Positions 27,864-37,689 are shown, counted from the stretch's first letter. The stretch: 64,000 bases of DNA from Speluncibacter jeojiensis (GCF_029589495.1 NZ_JAAIVF010000002.1:496001-560000); one strand, 5' to 3'. Notes: generated by a model not told the origin, from the sequence alone. Numbers and translations: made by a program.

Positions 27864-28394
27864 TCAGTGCGGCAGCTTGTCGAGCACCGCGCGCAGCTCG
27901 GCGGGGAAGCCGAGCCGTTCGGCGATGTCCCCGAGCTGCTCGTCCGGGTACAGCTCGGCGTCGGAGGTGATGATCGTCAGCACCGGCTCGGGCAGTCCCA
28001 GGTCGCTGAGCAGCGCCATGTCGCCCTCGGCCCACGGCTCGACGTCGTCGATCTCGTCGGGGTCGAGGTCGGGGATCTCGATGTTGAGCGCCTCGAGCAC
28101 GTCCGCCGCCAGGTCGTAGTCGATCGCGGCGGTCGCGTCGGAGACCAGCAACTGCGTGCCCGCCGGCGCCGGCCGGACGACGACGAAGAACTCGTCGTCG
28201 ACGTCGATCAGGCCGAATACAGCTCCCGCGCTTCTCAACTCCCGCAGCTCGGTCTCGGCGGCATCCAGGCTGGAGAGCACGGCGGGGGTCAGCGCCGTGC
28301 AGCGCCACTTGCCCTCCTCGCGCACGACAGCAACGCCGAAGCCGTCGAGATCGTCGTCCGGGGCACTGTTGTTGCCCGCCTGCTGTGCAGCCAT
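27864..28394 (-). CDS. TadA-associated protein
   Basis: A 176-residue acidic protein found next to tadA across actinobacteria (tRNA adenosine deaminase-associated family). Typical segments are FGVAVVREEGKWRCTAL and DDEFFVVVRPAP. It has no catalytic motif. Tight linkage to tadA and synteny with Rv3753c suggest a helper role, which is not established from sequence. It is divergent from tyrA. Confidence 0.8.
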   Translation of the reverse strand: MAAQQAGNNSAPDDDLDGFGVAVVREEGKWRCTALTPAVLSSLDAAETELRELRSAGAVFGLIDVDDEFFVVVRPAPAGTQLLVSDATAAIDYDLAADVLEALNIEIPDLDPDEIDDVEPWAEGDMALLSDLGLPEPVLTIITSDAELYPDEQLGDIAERLGFPAELRAVLDKLPH

Positions 28395-28482
28395 GCGGCC
28401 AACGGTAGCCCGGTTTCGCGGCCGATATGAACTCTGTAATCAATCCGAGCGGGACCCACGGCCGGTATGCCAACCTTGACGG

Positions 28483-29382
28483 GTGACTGGCGACGTGAGC
28501 GACTCCGCGAAGGGCGCCGCGGCGCACCCGCAGGAGTTCCCCCCGGTGTGTGTGCTCGGCCTCGGACTGATCGGCGGCTCGCTGCTGCGCGCCGCGGCGA
28601 AGGCGGGCCGCACAGCCTGGGGATACAACCGATCCGCGGCCACCGTCGCCGAGGCGTCGGCCGACGGCTTCGACGTCTCCGCGGACCTCACCGCGACACT
28701 CGCACGGGCCCAGCAGGCCGGTGCCCTGATCGTCGTCGCGGTACCGATGCCGGCGGTCGACCAGGTCCTGGCCGCGGTCGCCGAGCACGCGCCCGGATGC
28801 CCGCTCACCGATGTGGTCAGCGTGAAGGGACCGGTCGTCGAGGCGGTCGCCCGCCACGGTCTGGCCGCTCGGTACGTCGGCGGGCACCCGATGGCCGGGA
28901 CCGCGGACTCCGGTTGGCCGGCCGGGTCTGCGGACCTGTTCCGCGACGCCGTGTGGGTGGTCTGCGACGGCGATCCGGGCAATCCCCCGGTCCGTGCGCT
29001 GGTCGAGCGGCTCGCGCACGACTGCGGCGCACGGATCGTCGCCGCCGCGCCCGACGAGCACGACGACGCGGTCGCGCGCATCTCACACCTGCCGCACCTG
29101 CTGGCCGAGGCGCTGGCGTGCGTCGGAGCCGACGACGGGCTCGCGCTGCAGCTGGCGGCAGGGTCGTTCCGCGACGGCACCCGGGTCGCCGGGACCGCCC
29201 CCGCCCTGGTGCGCGCGATGTGCGAGGCCAACGCCGAATCGCTGCTCGGTGCGCTGGACGAGGCGCTCGAACTGCTCGAGCGGGCGCGCGAGGAGCTGGC
29301 CGGTCCCGGCACGGTCGCCGAGCTGGTCGAGGCCGGGCACCGGGCCCATCGGCGCTACCTGGCCGCCCGGGGGCAGCGATGA
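28483..29382 (+). CDS. tyrA: Prephenate dehydrogenase
   Basis: A 299-residue enzyme of tyrosine synthesis that oxidatively decarboxylates prephenate. The NAD site is VLGLGLIGGS at about residues 24-33. The catalytic region includes VVSVKGPVV and GGHPMAGT, and HLPHLLAEAL lies in the helical domain. GTG 28483 is used, with AACCTTGACG upstream. There is no ACT domain. The stop overlaps the amidase ATG. Position beside tadA matches Rv3754. Confidence 0.9.
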   Translation: MTGDVSDSAKGAAAHPQEFPPVCVLGLGLIGGSLLRAAAKAGRTAWGYNRSAATVAEASADGFDVSADLTATLARAQQAGALIVVAVPMPAVDQVLAAVAEHAPGCPLTDVVSVKGPVVEAVARHGLAARYVGGHPMAGTADSGWPAGSADLFRDAVWVVCDGDPGNPPVRALVERLAHDCGARIVAAAPDEHDDAVARISHLPHLLAEALACVGADDGLALQLAAGSFRDGTRVAGTAPALVRAMCEANAESLLGALDEALELLERAREELAGPGTVAELVEAGHRAHRRYLAARGQR

Positions 29383-30710
29383 CCCTGCGTCAGACGGCGA
29401 CCGCGCTGGCCCGCAAGGAGTTGACGGTCACCGCGCACATCGAGCAGACCCTGACGGCACTCGACGAGCTCAAGGGCACCGCCTGGGAGAACCTGGTCGC
29501 CGCCCGCGCCGACGATGCCGCGCTGTCGCGGGCCGCGCAGCTGGACCGGGAGCTGGCGCGCGACGGATGGCGCGGCCCGCTGCACGGGGTGGCGGTCGCG
29601 ATCAAGGACAACATCGACGTGGTCGGCATGCCGACCCGCTGCGGAAGCGCCGAACTGGCCGATGCCACGGCCGCGGAGAAGAACGCCTGGATCGTCGACC
29701 GGCTGCAGGACGCCGGGGCGATCGTCGTGGCCAAGGCGCACCTTCACGAGTTCGCCTACGGCCCGACCGGCCAGGCCAACGCGGACGGTCCGGCCGCGAA
29801 CCCGCACGACCCCACCAGGATCACCGGCGGCTCGTCGTCGGGCTCGGCCGCGCTGGTCGCCAAGGGAGTGGTGCCGCTGGCGGTGGGCACCGACACCGGC
29901 TGCAGTGTGCGGGTGCCGTCGGCGCTGTGCGGCGTGGTCGGGCTCAAGCCGACGCTCGGAGCACTCTCGACCCGTGGGGTGTTCCCGCTGTCGACCACGC
30001 TCGACCATGTGGGGCTGATCGCCGAGGACGTCGTCGACACGGCGCTGGCGTGGGGCGCGGTCCCCGGGGTGGCGCATCTGCCGACCCCGGTGGTCGGGTT
30101 GCGGATCGGCCGGCTTCGCGGGCCACTCTGGCAGGTGCACGACCCCGAGATCGAGGCGGCGCTCGACCGCGCCTGCACCGCACTGACCGATGCGGGCGCG
30201 ACCGTGCGGGACGTCGAATTGCCACACGCCGCGGAGCTGTCCGCGACCTATCCGGTCGTGGTCGGCTGCGAGGCGCTCGAGACGCACATGGACCGCCTGC
30301 CCGGCGCCTACCAGGCGAGCACGCTCGAGCGACTGGCCGGCAACATCGACTATTCGGCCACCGACTACCTCCGCGCCGCCCGGACGATGGCGCGGATGCG
30401 CGACGAGGCCCTGCACACACTGCGCCGCGACCTCGAACTCGACGCGCTGCTCACCGCGACCACCCCGATCCGTGCCACCGGACTGCACGAGGGCACGGTC
30501 GACGGGCGGCGGGTCGCCTCGGAGCTGCTGCGCATGTGCATCCCGTTCAGCACGCTGGGCATCCCGACGGTCTCGGTGCCGGCCCCGGGTGTCGACGGCC
30601 TGCCGATCGGCCTGCAGCTGGCCGGGCTCGCGACCGCCGGCCCGGGGGTGAGCGGCACCCATCCGGGCGAGTCGACGGCGCTGGCACTGGCGCTCGCCGT
30701 CTCCGGCTGA
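29379..30710 (+). CDS. Amidase signature family hydrolase
   Basis: A 443-residue amidase. The Ser-cisSer-Lys triad is visible: Lys in VAIKDNID (about residue 71), cis-Ser in the TDTGCSVRVPSA segment (about 172) and nucleophile Ser in GGSSSGSAAL (about 148-152). Length is near the lower end for GatA, and no gatB or gatC adjoins it, so a stand-alone amidase is more likely. It is coupled to tyrA by an ATGA overlap. The amide substrate is unknown. Confidence 0.85.
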   Translation: MTLRQTATALARKELTVTAHIEQTLTALDELKGTAWENLVAARADDAALSRAAQLDRELARDGWRGPLHGVAVAIKDNIDVVGMPTRCGSAELADATAAEKNAWIVDRLQDAGAIVVAKAHLHEFAYGPTGQANADGPAANPHDPTRITGGSSSGSAALVAKGVVPLAVGTDTGCSVRVPSALCGVVGLKPTLGALSTRGVFPLSTTLDHVGLIAEDVVDTALAWGAVPGVAHLPTPVVGLRIGRLRGPLWQVHDPEIEAALDRACTALTDAGATVRDVELPHAAELSATYPVVVGCEALETHMDRLPGAYQASTLERLAGNIDYSATDYLRAARTMARMRDEALHTLRRDLELDALLTATTPIRATGLHEGTVDGRRVASELLRMCIPFSTLGIPTVSVPAPGVDGLPIGLQLAGLATAGPGVSGTHPGESTALALALAVSG

Positions 30711-30747
30711 ACCTGGTGGCCGACTGAACCTGGTGGCCGACTGAACC
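30708..30747. repeat. 17-bp tandem repeat over the amidase stop codon
   Basis: TGAACCTGGTGGCCGAC occurs twice in tandem, followed by a partial third TGAACC. The first unit begins with the amidase stop codon, so the duplication adds only untranslated copies. It lies in a 46-bp convergent gap. Confidence 0.85.
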
Positions 30748-30756
30748 CCGGACCAC

Positions 30757-31392
30757 TCAGATCCGCTTGGCAAGCCCCGGGTAGTCGAGCACGAAGCCGT
30801 CCTGGTCGACGGTGATCGTCGAGCTGGACACCGGCGAGATGACGTGGATGCCCTCGGGTCCGCTGATGTAGGTCAGGTGCTCCTCCGAGACCGACAGGTC
30901 GGGCAGGCGCACGTACACCAGCGGCAGCTGCAATTCGGCGGCGTCGTGCGCGAGCGCGTTGCGGCGCACCGCCAGCACGTTGAAGAACGGACTGAGCACG
31001 ACGTCGACGTCGAGCGCCCCGCCGAACGTCGAGCGGGTGGAGCGGTGACCGTCGCTGATCAGCCACTTGCCCTCTCCGTCGCGGCTGATCGACAGCTGCC
31101 GCTCCCCGGCGCGGGTGCTGGTGCGCATCGACAGCCGACGGGTGACCCCGGCCTCGTCGGTGACCAGGTCGTAGGAGGCACTGAACGCCGGGTGCTCCGC
31201 GCAGTGTCCGCCGATGATCCGCCCGGCGGCCTTGATGCGATTACGGTTGAGCGCCACGCGCGCCGACTCCATTCGCGGCGCCTGATGGGCCTGCCAGGTC
31301 AGCATCGCCGGCCACTGCTGCGTGTTCGCCGACGGGCGCGCGTCCGCGGTCGGCCCCTGCTCGGTGGCCCCGGCATCCGGTGAGGCAGTCAC
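30757..31392 (-). CDS. Putative glycolipid-binding family protein
   Basis: A 211-residue protein without signal peptide. The pattern RIIGGHCAEHPAFSASYDLVTDE then RRLSMRTSTR and GKWLISDGH suggests the putative glycolipid-binding family PF06475, which forms a beta-barrel. This assignment is from pattern memory and is tentative. GTG 31392 is chosen; an in-frame GTG at 31410 would add six residues. It is convergent with the amidase and 56 bp upstream of metE's end, on the same strand. Confidence 0.6.
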   Translation of the reverse strand: MTASPDAGATEQGPTADARPSANTQQWPAMLTWQAHQAPRMESARVALNRNRIKAAGRIIGGHCAEHPAFSASYDLVTDEAGVTRRLSMRTSTRAGERQLSISRDGEGKWLISDGHRSTRSTFGGALDVDVVLSPFFNVLAVRRNALAHDAAELQLPLVYVRLPDLSVSEEHLTYISGPEGIHVISPVSSSTITVDQDGFVLDYPGLAKRI

Positions 31393-31448
31393 CCTTCCAC
31401 CGTAGGCCACCGAGCCCGGCTACCACAGGCTCCCGTGATGTCCGGCCG

Positions 31449-33707
31449 TCACAGCCCGGCGCGCACCTCGGCCGCCGCGGCGACCATGTTGGTCAGCGAG
31501 GCCTCGACCTCCTCGGCGGTGCGGGTCTTCAGTCCGCAGTCCGGGTTGACCCAGACCCTTTCGGCCGGCACGGCTTTCAACGCCAGTTTCAGCGATCGGA
31601 CGATCTCGTCACGGCCCGGGATGCGCGGCGAGTGGATGTCGTAGACGCCCGGCCCGACACCGCGGGCGAATCCGACCGCGTTCAGGTCGTCGAGCACCTC
31701 CATCCGCGACCGCGCGGCCTCGATCGAGGTGACATCGGCGTCGAGCCTGTCGATGGACCCGATCACGTCCCCGAACTCCGAATAGCACAGGTGCGTATGC
31801 ACCGCGGTCTCCTCGCGCACCCCGGCGGTCGCCAGCCGAAACGCGTGCACCGCCCAGTCCAGGTAGGCCTGCTGGTCGGCCGCGCGCAGCGGCAGCAGTT
31901 CACGCAGGGCAGGCTCATCGACCTGGATCACCTGGATCCCTGCCGCCTCCAGGTCCACCGTCTCATCGCGGATGGCCAGCGCCACCTGGGCCGCGGTGTC
32001 GGCGAGCGACTGGTCGTCGCGGACGAACGACCACGCCAGGATCGTCACCGGCCCGGTCAGCATGCCCTTGACGGGCTTGTCGGTGAGCGATTGCGCGTAG
32101 CCGATCCAGTCGACCGTCATCGCCGACGTCCGGCGCACGTCGCCGAACAGGATCGGCGGACGCACGCAACGGGTGCCGTAGGACTGCACCCAGCCGGCAG
32201 CGGTCGCGGCGAACCCGTCGAGCAGTTCGGCGAAGTACTGCACCATGTCGTTGCGCTCCGGCTCGCCGTGCACCAGCACGTCCAGCCCCAACCGTTCCTG
32301 CAACGCGACGACCTCGGCGATCTCCTCGCGCATGCGCCGGTCGTACTCGGCCTGATCGATCTCGCCGGAGCGCAACTGCGCCCGCGCCGCCCGGATCCGC
32401 GGGGTCTGTGGGAACGATCCGATCGTGGTGGTCGGCAACGTCGGCAGCGGTATCGCCCGCGCCTGCATCACCGCCCGCTCCTCGGCGGGCGCCCGGGTCG
32501 CGGCTTCCTCACCGAGCGCGGCAACCCGCGCCCGCACGGAGGGCTCGCGCAGACGCGGGTCGCCGCGACGCAGTTCGGCCGCCGCCCGCGACGCGGCCAG
32601 TTGCTCGGCTACCGCGCCGTCGCCGGCGGCCAGTGCCCGGGCGAGCACGACGACCTCGTCGACCTTCTCGGCGCCGAACGCCAGCCACGACCGCAACGCC
32701 GGGTCCAGCCCGGTCTCCGGCACGAGCGAATACGGGACGTGCAGCAGCGAGCAGGAACTCGACACGGCGACCGTGCCCGGCAGCGCGCGCAGCGTTGCCA
32801 GCGCGGCGTCGAGGTCGGTGCGCCACACGTTGCGACCGTCGACCACCCCGGCCACCAGCAGCGTGTCACCCAGTTGCGGAAGCTCCGGCGCCACAACGGC
32901 CGTCAGGTCGACGGACAGCCCCTCGACACCGGACCCGGCCAGCGCCGGCAGTGCCGCGCCGAGGTGCCCGAAGTACGACGCCACCAGGATCGACGGCCGC
33001 ACCTCTGCCGCGGCCAGACTCCTATACACCCTTGCCGCGGCGTCGATTTCGGCCTCGGCGCGATCGCCGACGAGCGCGGGTTCGTCCAGCTGCACCCATT
33101 CGGCACCGGCGGTCGCCAGCTCCGCCAGCAACTCTCGGTACAGCGGCACCAGCTCTTCGATCCGATCGAGCGGCGCCACACCGTCTGTCGACTTCGACAG
33201 CAGCAGGAAGGTGATCGGGCCGATGACGACGGGGCGGGCCGGAATCCCCAGTGCCAGTGCCTCGGTCAGTTCACCTAGCACCTTGCGGGAGTCGAGCGTG
33301 AACCGTGTCTGCTCGTCGATCTCGGGCACCAGGTAGTGATAGTTGGTGTCGAACCACTTGGTCATCTCCAAGGGCGGCACGTCGTCGTCGCCGCGGGCCG
33401 CGGCGAAGTAGCGGTCCCGGTCATCGGCGATGTGCGCGAACCGCGGCGGCAGCGCACCCAGCATGACCGCCGTGTCGAGCACCTGGTCGTAGAACGAGAA
33501 GGTGTTCACCGGCACGGAGTCCAGGCCCGCATCGCGCAACGCAGTCCAGTTCTGCGCGCGCAGTTTTCGGGCGACGGACTCCAACCCGGCACGGTCGACG
33601 CGACCGTGCCAGTAGCCCTCGGTGGCCTTCTTCAGTTCGCGATCGGGTCCGATCCGGGCACTACCCAGAATCGTCGAACGAAACGTCGTCTTCTCTGTTT
33701 GCGACAC
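31449..33707 (-). CDS. metE: Cobalamin-independent methionine synthase
   Basis: A 752-residue enzyme transferring a methyl group from methyltetrahydrofolate polyglutamate to homocysteine. The C-terminal domain holds the zinc/substrate residues in [11 protein letters not shown] and [10 protein letters not shown], plus TIGSFPQT and QVDEPALRE. The N-terminal half has the related fold ([11 protein letters not shown]). GTG 33707 follows GGAGTGAG. A GC-rich leader of about 200 nt precedes it without a recognisable cobalamin riboswitch. Confidence 0.96.
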   Translation of the reverse strand: MSQTEKTTFRSTILGSARIGPDRELKKATEGYWHGRVDRAGLESVARKLRAQNWTALRDAGLDSVPVNTFSFYDQVLDTAVMLGALPPRFAHIADDRDRYFAAARGDDDVPPLEMTKWFDTNYHYLVPEIDEQTRFTLDSRKVLGELTEALALGIPARPVVIGPITFLLLSKSTDGVAPLDRIEELVPLYRELLAELATAGAEWVQLDEPALVGDRAEAEIDAAARVYRSLAAAEVRPSILVASYFGHLGAALPALAGSGVEGLSVDLTAVVAPELPQLGDTLLVAGVVDGRNVWRTDLDAALATLRALPGTVAVSSSCSLLHVPYSLVPETGLDPALRSWLAFGAEKVDEVVVLARALAAGDGAVAEQLAASRAAAELRRGDPRLREPSVRARVAALGEEAATRAPAEERAVMQARAIPLPTLPTTTIGSFPQTPRIRAARAQLRSGEIDQAEYDRRMREEIAEVVALQERLGLDVLVHGEPERNDMVQYFAELLDGFAATAAGWVQSYGTRCVRPPILFGDVRRTSAMTVDWIGYAQSLTDKPVKGMLTGPVTILAWSFVRDDQSLADTAAQVALAIRDETVDLEAAGIQVIQVDEPALRELLPLRAADQQAYLDWAVHAFRLATAGVREETAVHTHLCYSEFGDVIGSIDRLDADVTSIEAARSRMEVLDDLNAVGFARGVGPGVYDIHSPRIPGRDEIVRSLKLALKAVPAERVWVNPDCGLKTRTAEEVEASLTNMVAAAAEVRAGL

Positions 33708-33988
33708 GGTCTCACTCCAGTACCCACGGCGGAGGGACCACCACCGCGGGCGCGTTCTCATCGACCGGAGCCGCGTGCGAGCCCCGGCACGGTGAGATCT
33801 GCGCGCCCCCTCGAGGCGGCGGACCGCCGGGCACGGCGTACCCGGCGCGTCGGCGTGTGACACCCGCCGCGTGGGGCTCCTCGCGACCTGTCGCACGAAC
33901 CGACTGCACCGCCAGCATAGTCCTCGAAGAGCCCCTGTGAAGGTGACGAAGGTCCCGCCTGTGCCGGGCCGCTCCTCCACCGCGGCGA
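33708..33988 (-). promoter_or_regulatory. metE promoter and long GC-rich leader
   Basis: On the minus strand TTCACA (33936-33941) and TATGCT (33914-33919), spaced 16 bases, form a plausible promoter about 200 bases before the metE start. The transcript between them is GC-rich with possible hairpins such as CGGCGGGTG/CACGCCG. I find neither the B12-box GCCACTG nor SAM-I or SAM-IV core motifs. Nothing else is coding here. Confidence 0.4.
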
Positions 33989-34570
33989 TCAGCCAACCCG
34001 CGTGAGCACCTCCAGAATCTCGGCGGTGGTGGCGGTTTCGCCGAGTCGCGGGAAGACCCGTTCGATGCTGTGGCGGTGCGTCACCGGATCCAGGTCGCTC
34101 ATCGCGTCGACAGCGAGGACCACGTGATAGCCGTGCTCGTGGGCGGCGCGTGCGGTGGACTCGACGCCGATGCTCGTCGCGATGCCGGTGAGGACCACCT
34201 GCGTGACCCCGCGCGCCTGCAGGTCCCCGTGCAGTGAGGTGCCGTGGAAGGCGCCCCAGGTCTGCTTGGTCACCCGCAGGTCGTCGGGGTGCGCGTCCAA
34301 CTCCGGGACCAGCTCCGCCCAGTCGGCCGGCCGCTTCGGGGTCTGGGTCTGCGCCTTGGCCTGGGCCTGCGTCGCATCGGTGCGCCCGGGAGCCCCACCG
34401 GTCACATTGACCAGCACGACCGGAAGGCCTCGGTCGCGGAACGCCTTGGCCAGCTCCGCCGACCGCTGCACCACCTCAGCGGTGGGCGGCTCCGTCGTGC
34501 GGGCGACCGTCGCCTTCTGCAGGTCGATCACCACCAACGCGGCGCGCTCGTCCATCACCGTCAACGTCAT
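33989..34570 (-). CDS. Isochorismatase-like hydrolase lacking the catalytic cysteine
   Basis: A 193-residue cysteine-hydrolase-fold protein. Catalytic Asp (VVIDLQK) and Lys ([10 protein letters not shown]) are present, but the nucleophile position reads [13 protein letters not shown] where amidases have GxATDxCVxxTAR, so Gly replaces Cys. EntB/PhzD-type isochorismatases also lack the cysteine. It is therefore more likely a vinyl-ether hydrolase or an unknown enzyme than a nicotinamidase-type amidase. Its start overlaps the end of the MFS gene by 95 bp and it probably belongs to the MarR/MFS operon. Confidence 0.8.
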   Translation of the reverse strand: MTLTVMDERAALVVIDLQKATVARTTEPPTAEVVQRSAELAKAFRDRGLPVVLVNVTGGAPGRTDATQAQAKAQTQTPKRPADWAELVPELDAHPDDLRVTKQTWGAFHGTSLHGDLQARGVTQVVLTGIATSIGVESTARAAHEHGYHVVLAVDAMSDLDPVTHRHSIERVFPRLGETATTAEILEVLTRVG

Positions 34571-36374
34571 CGTGTCTTACCTTTCCTCGACCATCAACGA
34601 CAACAGCGGAACCGGGCCCCGGGCCCGACCCCGAAACCGACTCCGCACCTTCCACAACCGGCCGGCCGCCCCGCATCAGCGATGCCACCGCGGCGAACAC
34701 GGCCAGGACCGCGGAGAACGCGAACACGATCAGCAGACCCTGATGGAACGGCCCGGAGATCAACTGCGGGAAGAACTCCCGGCCGGTGAGGACCTGTCGG
34801 CTCGCCTCGCCCACCGAGTTCAGCGCCCCGCTCGGTCCGAGCAGGTGCTCGATCGGGTTCATGCCCAGGATCGCCGCGAACAGCGAGGACACCGGCGGCA
34901 GCGCCCCGACCTGGTGCGCGACCTCGGACGGCACGCCGTGCTGCTGCAGCCCGCCGGTCAGCGTGTGCGGCAGGCTGCTCGCCAGCCCGGCGATCATCAG
35001 CGAGAAGAACACCCCGATCGACAGCGCGGTTCCGGAGTTCTGGAACGTCGAGCGCATCCCCGAGGTGACGCCGCGGAACCGCGCGGGGACGCTGCCCATG
35101 ATCGACGACGAGTTCGGCGAGGCGAACATGCCGGTACCGATGCCGTTGACGGCGATCGTCACCGCGAAGGCCCAGTACGGGAAGTCGATCGGCAACAGCA
35201 TCAACGCGACGAAACTCAGCGCGAACAGCCCCATGCCCGCGGACGCCAGCCCCCGCGACCCCAGCCGGTCGGATGCGAACCCGGAGATCGGCCCGGCGAC
35301 GAGGAAGCCGATCGTCATGGGCAGCAGGAAGATTCCCGCCCACAGGGGCGTCTGGTCGTAGTCGTAGCCGTGCAGCGGCAGCCAGATCCCCTGCAGCCAG
35401 ATGATCAACACGAACTGCACTCCGCCGCGCGCGAGGGCAGCGGCGAACCCCGCCAGGTTGCCGGCCGTGAACGCGCGGATCCGCAACAGCGACAGCTCGA
35501 ACATCGGATCCTTCACCCGTAGTTCGATCACGACGAACGCGATCAGCAACGCGACCCCGACCGCCAGCATCGCGATCACCGACGGATTCGACCAGCCCAT
35601 CGCGTGCCGGCGATACGGCTGCAGCCCGTTGGTGATCGCGATCAGCACCGCGCTCAGCCCGACCGCGAACGTGACGTTGCCCCACCAGTCGATGCGCCCG
35701 GGATGCCGCTCGCCGCGGTCACGCAGCTTGAGGTACGCCCACAGCGTGCCGAACACGCCGACCGGCACGTTCACCCAGAACACCGCCCGCCAGTCCCACA
35801 TCGCCAGCAGCCCGCCCGCGACCAGCCCGATGAACTGGCCGGCCAGGCCCGCGACCTGGTTGATGCCCAGCGCGAAGCCGCGGCGTTCGGCGGGGAAGGC
35901 ATCGGTGAGGATCGCGGCCGAGTTCGCGGTGAGCATCGCGCCGCCGACAGCCTGGAGCATCCGCCAGCAGATCAGCCACACCGCACCGTGCCCGCCACTG
36001 AACGGGTCGAACGACAGCAGCACCGAAGCGATGGTGAACACCGCGAAACCGGCGTTGTAGATCTTGACGCGGCCGACCATGTCGCCGAGGCGCCCCAGCG
36101 TGACCACCAGCACCGCCTGCACCAGCCGGTAGCCCATGATCATCCACAGCAGGAAGCCGACGTTGCCGGGCGCGAGCGGGTCCAGGTGGATGCCCCGGAA
36201 GATCGCCGGCAGCGCGATCAGCACGATCGAGCCGTCCAGGGCCGACATGAACACCGCCGCGGTCGTGTTCGCCAGCGCGGACCACGCGTTGCGGTCCGGT
36301 CGCACCGGGCCGCTCGGCGGCAGGGCGGCGGTCGCTGTGTCGGTCCCGCCGCCGATCCCGCCACCGGATGTCAT
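34476..36374 (-). CDS. MFS drug-efflux transporter (DHA2/EmrB-QacA type)
   Basis: A 632-residue protein with about 14 transmembrane spans. Motif A appears as GRLGDMVGRVK and motif C-like glycines lie in span 5. SALDGSIVLIALPAI near the N-terminus is the DHA2 opening. It expels drugs by proton antiport. The C-terminal 70 residues are hydrophilic and low complexity, and their last 95 bp overlap the isochorismatase-like gene. The start overlaps the marR stop, so MarR probably controls it. Confidence 0.88.
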   Translation of the reverse strand: MTSGGGIGGGTDTATAALPPSGPVRPDRNAWSALANTTAAVFMSALDGSIVLIALPAIFRGIHLDPLAPGNVGFLLWMIMGYRLVQAVLVVTLGRLGDMVGRVKIYNAGFAVFTIASVLLSFDPFSGGHGAVWLICWRMLQAVGGAMLTANSAAILTDAFPAERRGFALGINQVAGLAGQFIGLVAGGLLAMWDWRAVFWVNVPVGVFGTLWAYLKLRDRGERHPGRIDWWGNVTFAVGLSAVLIAITNGLQPYRRHAMGWSNPSVIAMLAVGVALLIAFVVIELRVKDPMFELSLLRIRAFTAGNLAGFAAALARGGVQFVLIIWLQGIWLPLHGYDYDQTPLWAGIFLLPMTIGFLVAGPISGFASDRLGSRGLASAGMGLFALSFVALMLLPIDFPYWAFAVTIAVNGIGTGMFASPNSSSIMGSVPARFRGVTSGMRSTFQNSGTALSIGVFFSLMIAGLASSLPHTLTGGLQQHGVPSEVAHQVGALPPVSSLFAAILGMNPIEHLLGPSGALNSVGEASRQVLTGREFFPQLISGPFHQGLLIVFAFSAVLAVFAAVASLMRGGRPVVEGAESVSGSGPGPGSAVVVDGRGKVRHDDVDGDGRARRVGGDRPAEGDGRPHDGAAHR

Positions 36375-36826
36375 CACAGCTCCTGCGCGAGGCGTTCGAT
36401 CAGCGGTGCCGCGGCCGCGAGCCGGCGCAGCTCGTCCTGGGTGAACCCGCTCGTGAGCACCTGAGCCAGCTGCTGGGTGCGCGCGTTGCGCCGACTGCCC
36501 AGCGCCTGACGGCCGGCCTCGGTGACCCACAGCAGCCGGCGTCGCCCGTCGGCGGGGTCCTCGCGCTGCTCGAGCAGGCCCCGCGAGAGCAGCGCCGCGA
36601 CGGTCGCCCCCATCGACTGCGGGCTGATCTGCTCGATCTTCGCCAGTGCGCTCGAGGTGGTGGGCCCGTCCCGGTCCAGCCGGGCCAGCGCCGAGTTCTC
36701 CGGGAGCGTGAGGTCGCCCTCGATGCGCACCTGGCGCAGCCTCCGAACCAGCAGGCCGATACTCAGCCGCAGCTCCGCGGCGACCTGTTCCGCATCGGCC
36801 TCGTCGGCGTCGACCCCGTCAGCCAT
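36374..36826 (-). CDS. MarR-family transcriptional regulator
   Basis: A 150-residue winged-helix regulator. The HTH and wing are PTTSSALAKIEQISPQSMGATVAALLSRGLLE and EDPADGRRRLLWVT in the family order, at about residues 54-103 (cited in parts: DPADGRR is the wing). It is the first gene of an operon with the MFS transporter and the isochorismatase-like gene, joined by stop/start overlap. An inverted repeat immediately upstream is the probable autoregulatory site. Confidence 0.9.
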   Translation of the reverse strand: MADGVDADEADAEQVAAELRLSIGLLVRRLRQVRIEGDLTLPENSALARLDRDGPTTSSALAKIEQISPQSMGATVAALLSRGLLEQREDPADGRRRLLWVTEAGRQALGSRRNARTQQLAQVLTSGFTQDELRRLAAAAPLIERLAQEL

Positions 36827-36827
36827 A

Positions 36828-36861
36828 TGTTCAGGCTAAACTGATAAACCCGACCTGAACA
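36828..36861. promoter_or_regulatory. Inverted repeat upstream of marR
   Basis: TGTTCAGG (36828-36835) and CCTGAACA (36854-36861) form 8-bp arms around an A/T-rich 18-base centre, directly before the marR start. Likely MarR operator overlapping the promoter. Confidence 0.55.
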
Positions 36862-36882
36862 ACTGCTGTGAATGCGACCGCC

Positions 36883-37689
36883 TCAAGCGGTGCCGACCTG
36901 GTGGAAGGTCAGGTCGGTCGCCGACGCATCCGACGTCCACTTGCCCGACGCCGCGGTCCAGGAGTGCCCGGCGAAGCCGACCCGGTCGACACCCAGATCG
37001 TTCGCGTGCGCCACCAGCCACGCGCTGATCGCCCACCCGCGCGCCGGGTCGTGTGGGCCGCTGAGCGTGGTCGTCCCGAGTTCCGCCGACGCGGTGTCGA
37101 CGAGGCTGCCCCGCGGGGTCGTCAGCTTCAGGTCGTGGCACGACAGCGCCGCCGGTGACTCCCCGGTCAGCGCCATCGCCACCGCGCGCGCCTCGCCCTC
37201 CCACTTCGCGTAGGCGGACGGCGCGCCCGAGTTCTGCACCAGCTGCGCCGCGTCGTTCACGCTCAGCTGCGTCCAGTCGGGCTCGGCCTCGAGGTGCTGA
37301 TAGAAGGTCTTCGCCGCGTAGACCGGGTCGCGCACCTGGTCGTACGTGCCCCACCCTTGGCTCGGCCGCTGCTGGAACAGGCCCGCCGAGTCACGGTCGC
37401 CACCGGCCAGGTTGATCAGCTTCGACTCCTGCATGGCGGTCGCCAGGGCCACCGTCACCGCATGGTTCGGCATGCCCATCTGCATCCCGACCGCGGCGAT
37501 GGTCGCGGCGTTGCCCGCCTGCCCCGGCGTCAGCTCGTAGCTGCCCGACCCGCCGTCGGGATCGGCAACCGTGCACCCGGGCGGCGACGGCAGATGGTGG
37601 CGTCCGACGTTCACGAACCACGCGGCGCCGACGGCAACGAGGATCGCCACCACCACGATCCAGCCGCGGCGCCTACCCCGTGACCGCAT
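36883..37689 (-). CDS. Membrane-anchored lysozyme-like (transglycosylase-fold) protein
   Basis: A 268-residue protein with an N-terminal anchor (about residues 9-28, WIVVVAILVAVGAAWFV). The external region contains ALATAMQESKLINLAGG, DSAGLFQQRPSQGWG and DPVYAAKTFYQHL, the glutamate and AGLFQ pattern of goose-type lysozyme/SLT folds (catalytic Glu near residue 88). A roughly 100-residue C-terminal part (ESPAALSCHDLKLTTPRG...) is of unknown fold. It probably acts on peptidoglycan outside the membrane. ATG 37689 has GGAGG about 10 bases upstream. Confidence 0.7.
   Translation of the reverse strand: MRSRGRRRGWIVVVAILVAVGAAWFVNVGRHHLPSPPGCTVADPDGGSGSYELTPGQAGNAATIAAVGMQMGMPNHAVTVALATAMQESKLINLAGGDRDSAGLFQQRPSQGWGTYDQVRDPVYAAKTFYQHLEAEPDWTQLSVNDAAQLVQNSGAPSAYAKWEGEARAVAMALTGESPAALSCHDLKLTTPRGSLVDTASAELGTTTLSGPHDPARGWAISAWLVAHANDLGVDRVGFAGHSWTAASGKWTSDASATDLTFHQVGTA

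Noticed and set aside
30708-30747. Tandem repeat as an attachment site
   Set aside because: Only 2.35 copies of 17 bp, no integrase nearby and no second site; simple slippage duplication is enough.
33708-33907. Cobalamin or SAM riboswitch in the metE leader
   Set aside because: Searched by eye for GCCACTG, the SAM-I GGCCC/GCAACC core and the SAM-IV and SAH cores; none is present. GAGGAGCCCC resembles part of the SAH motif but the partner strand is missing.
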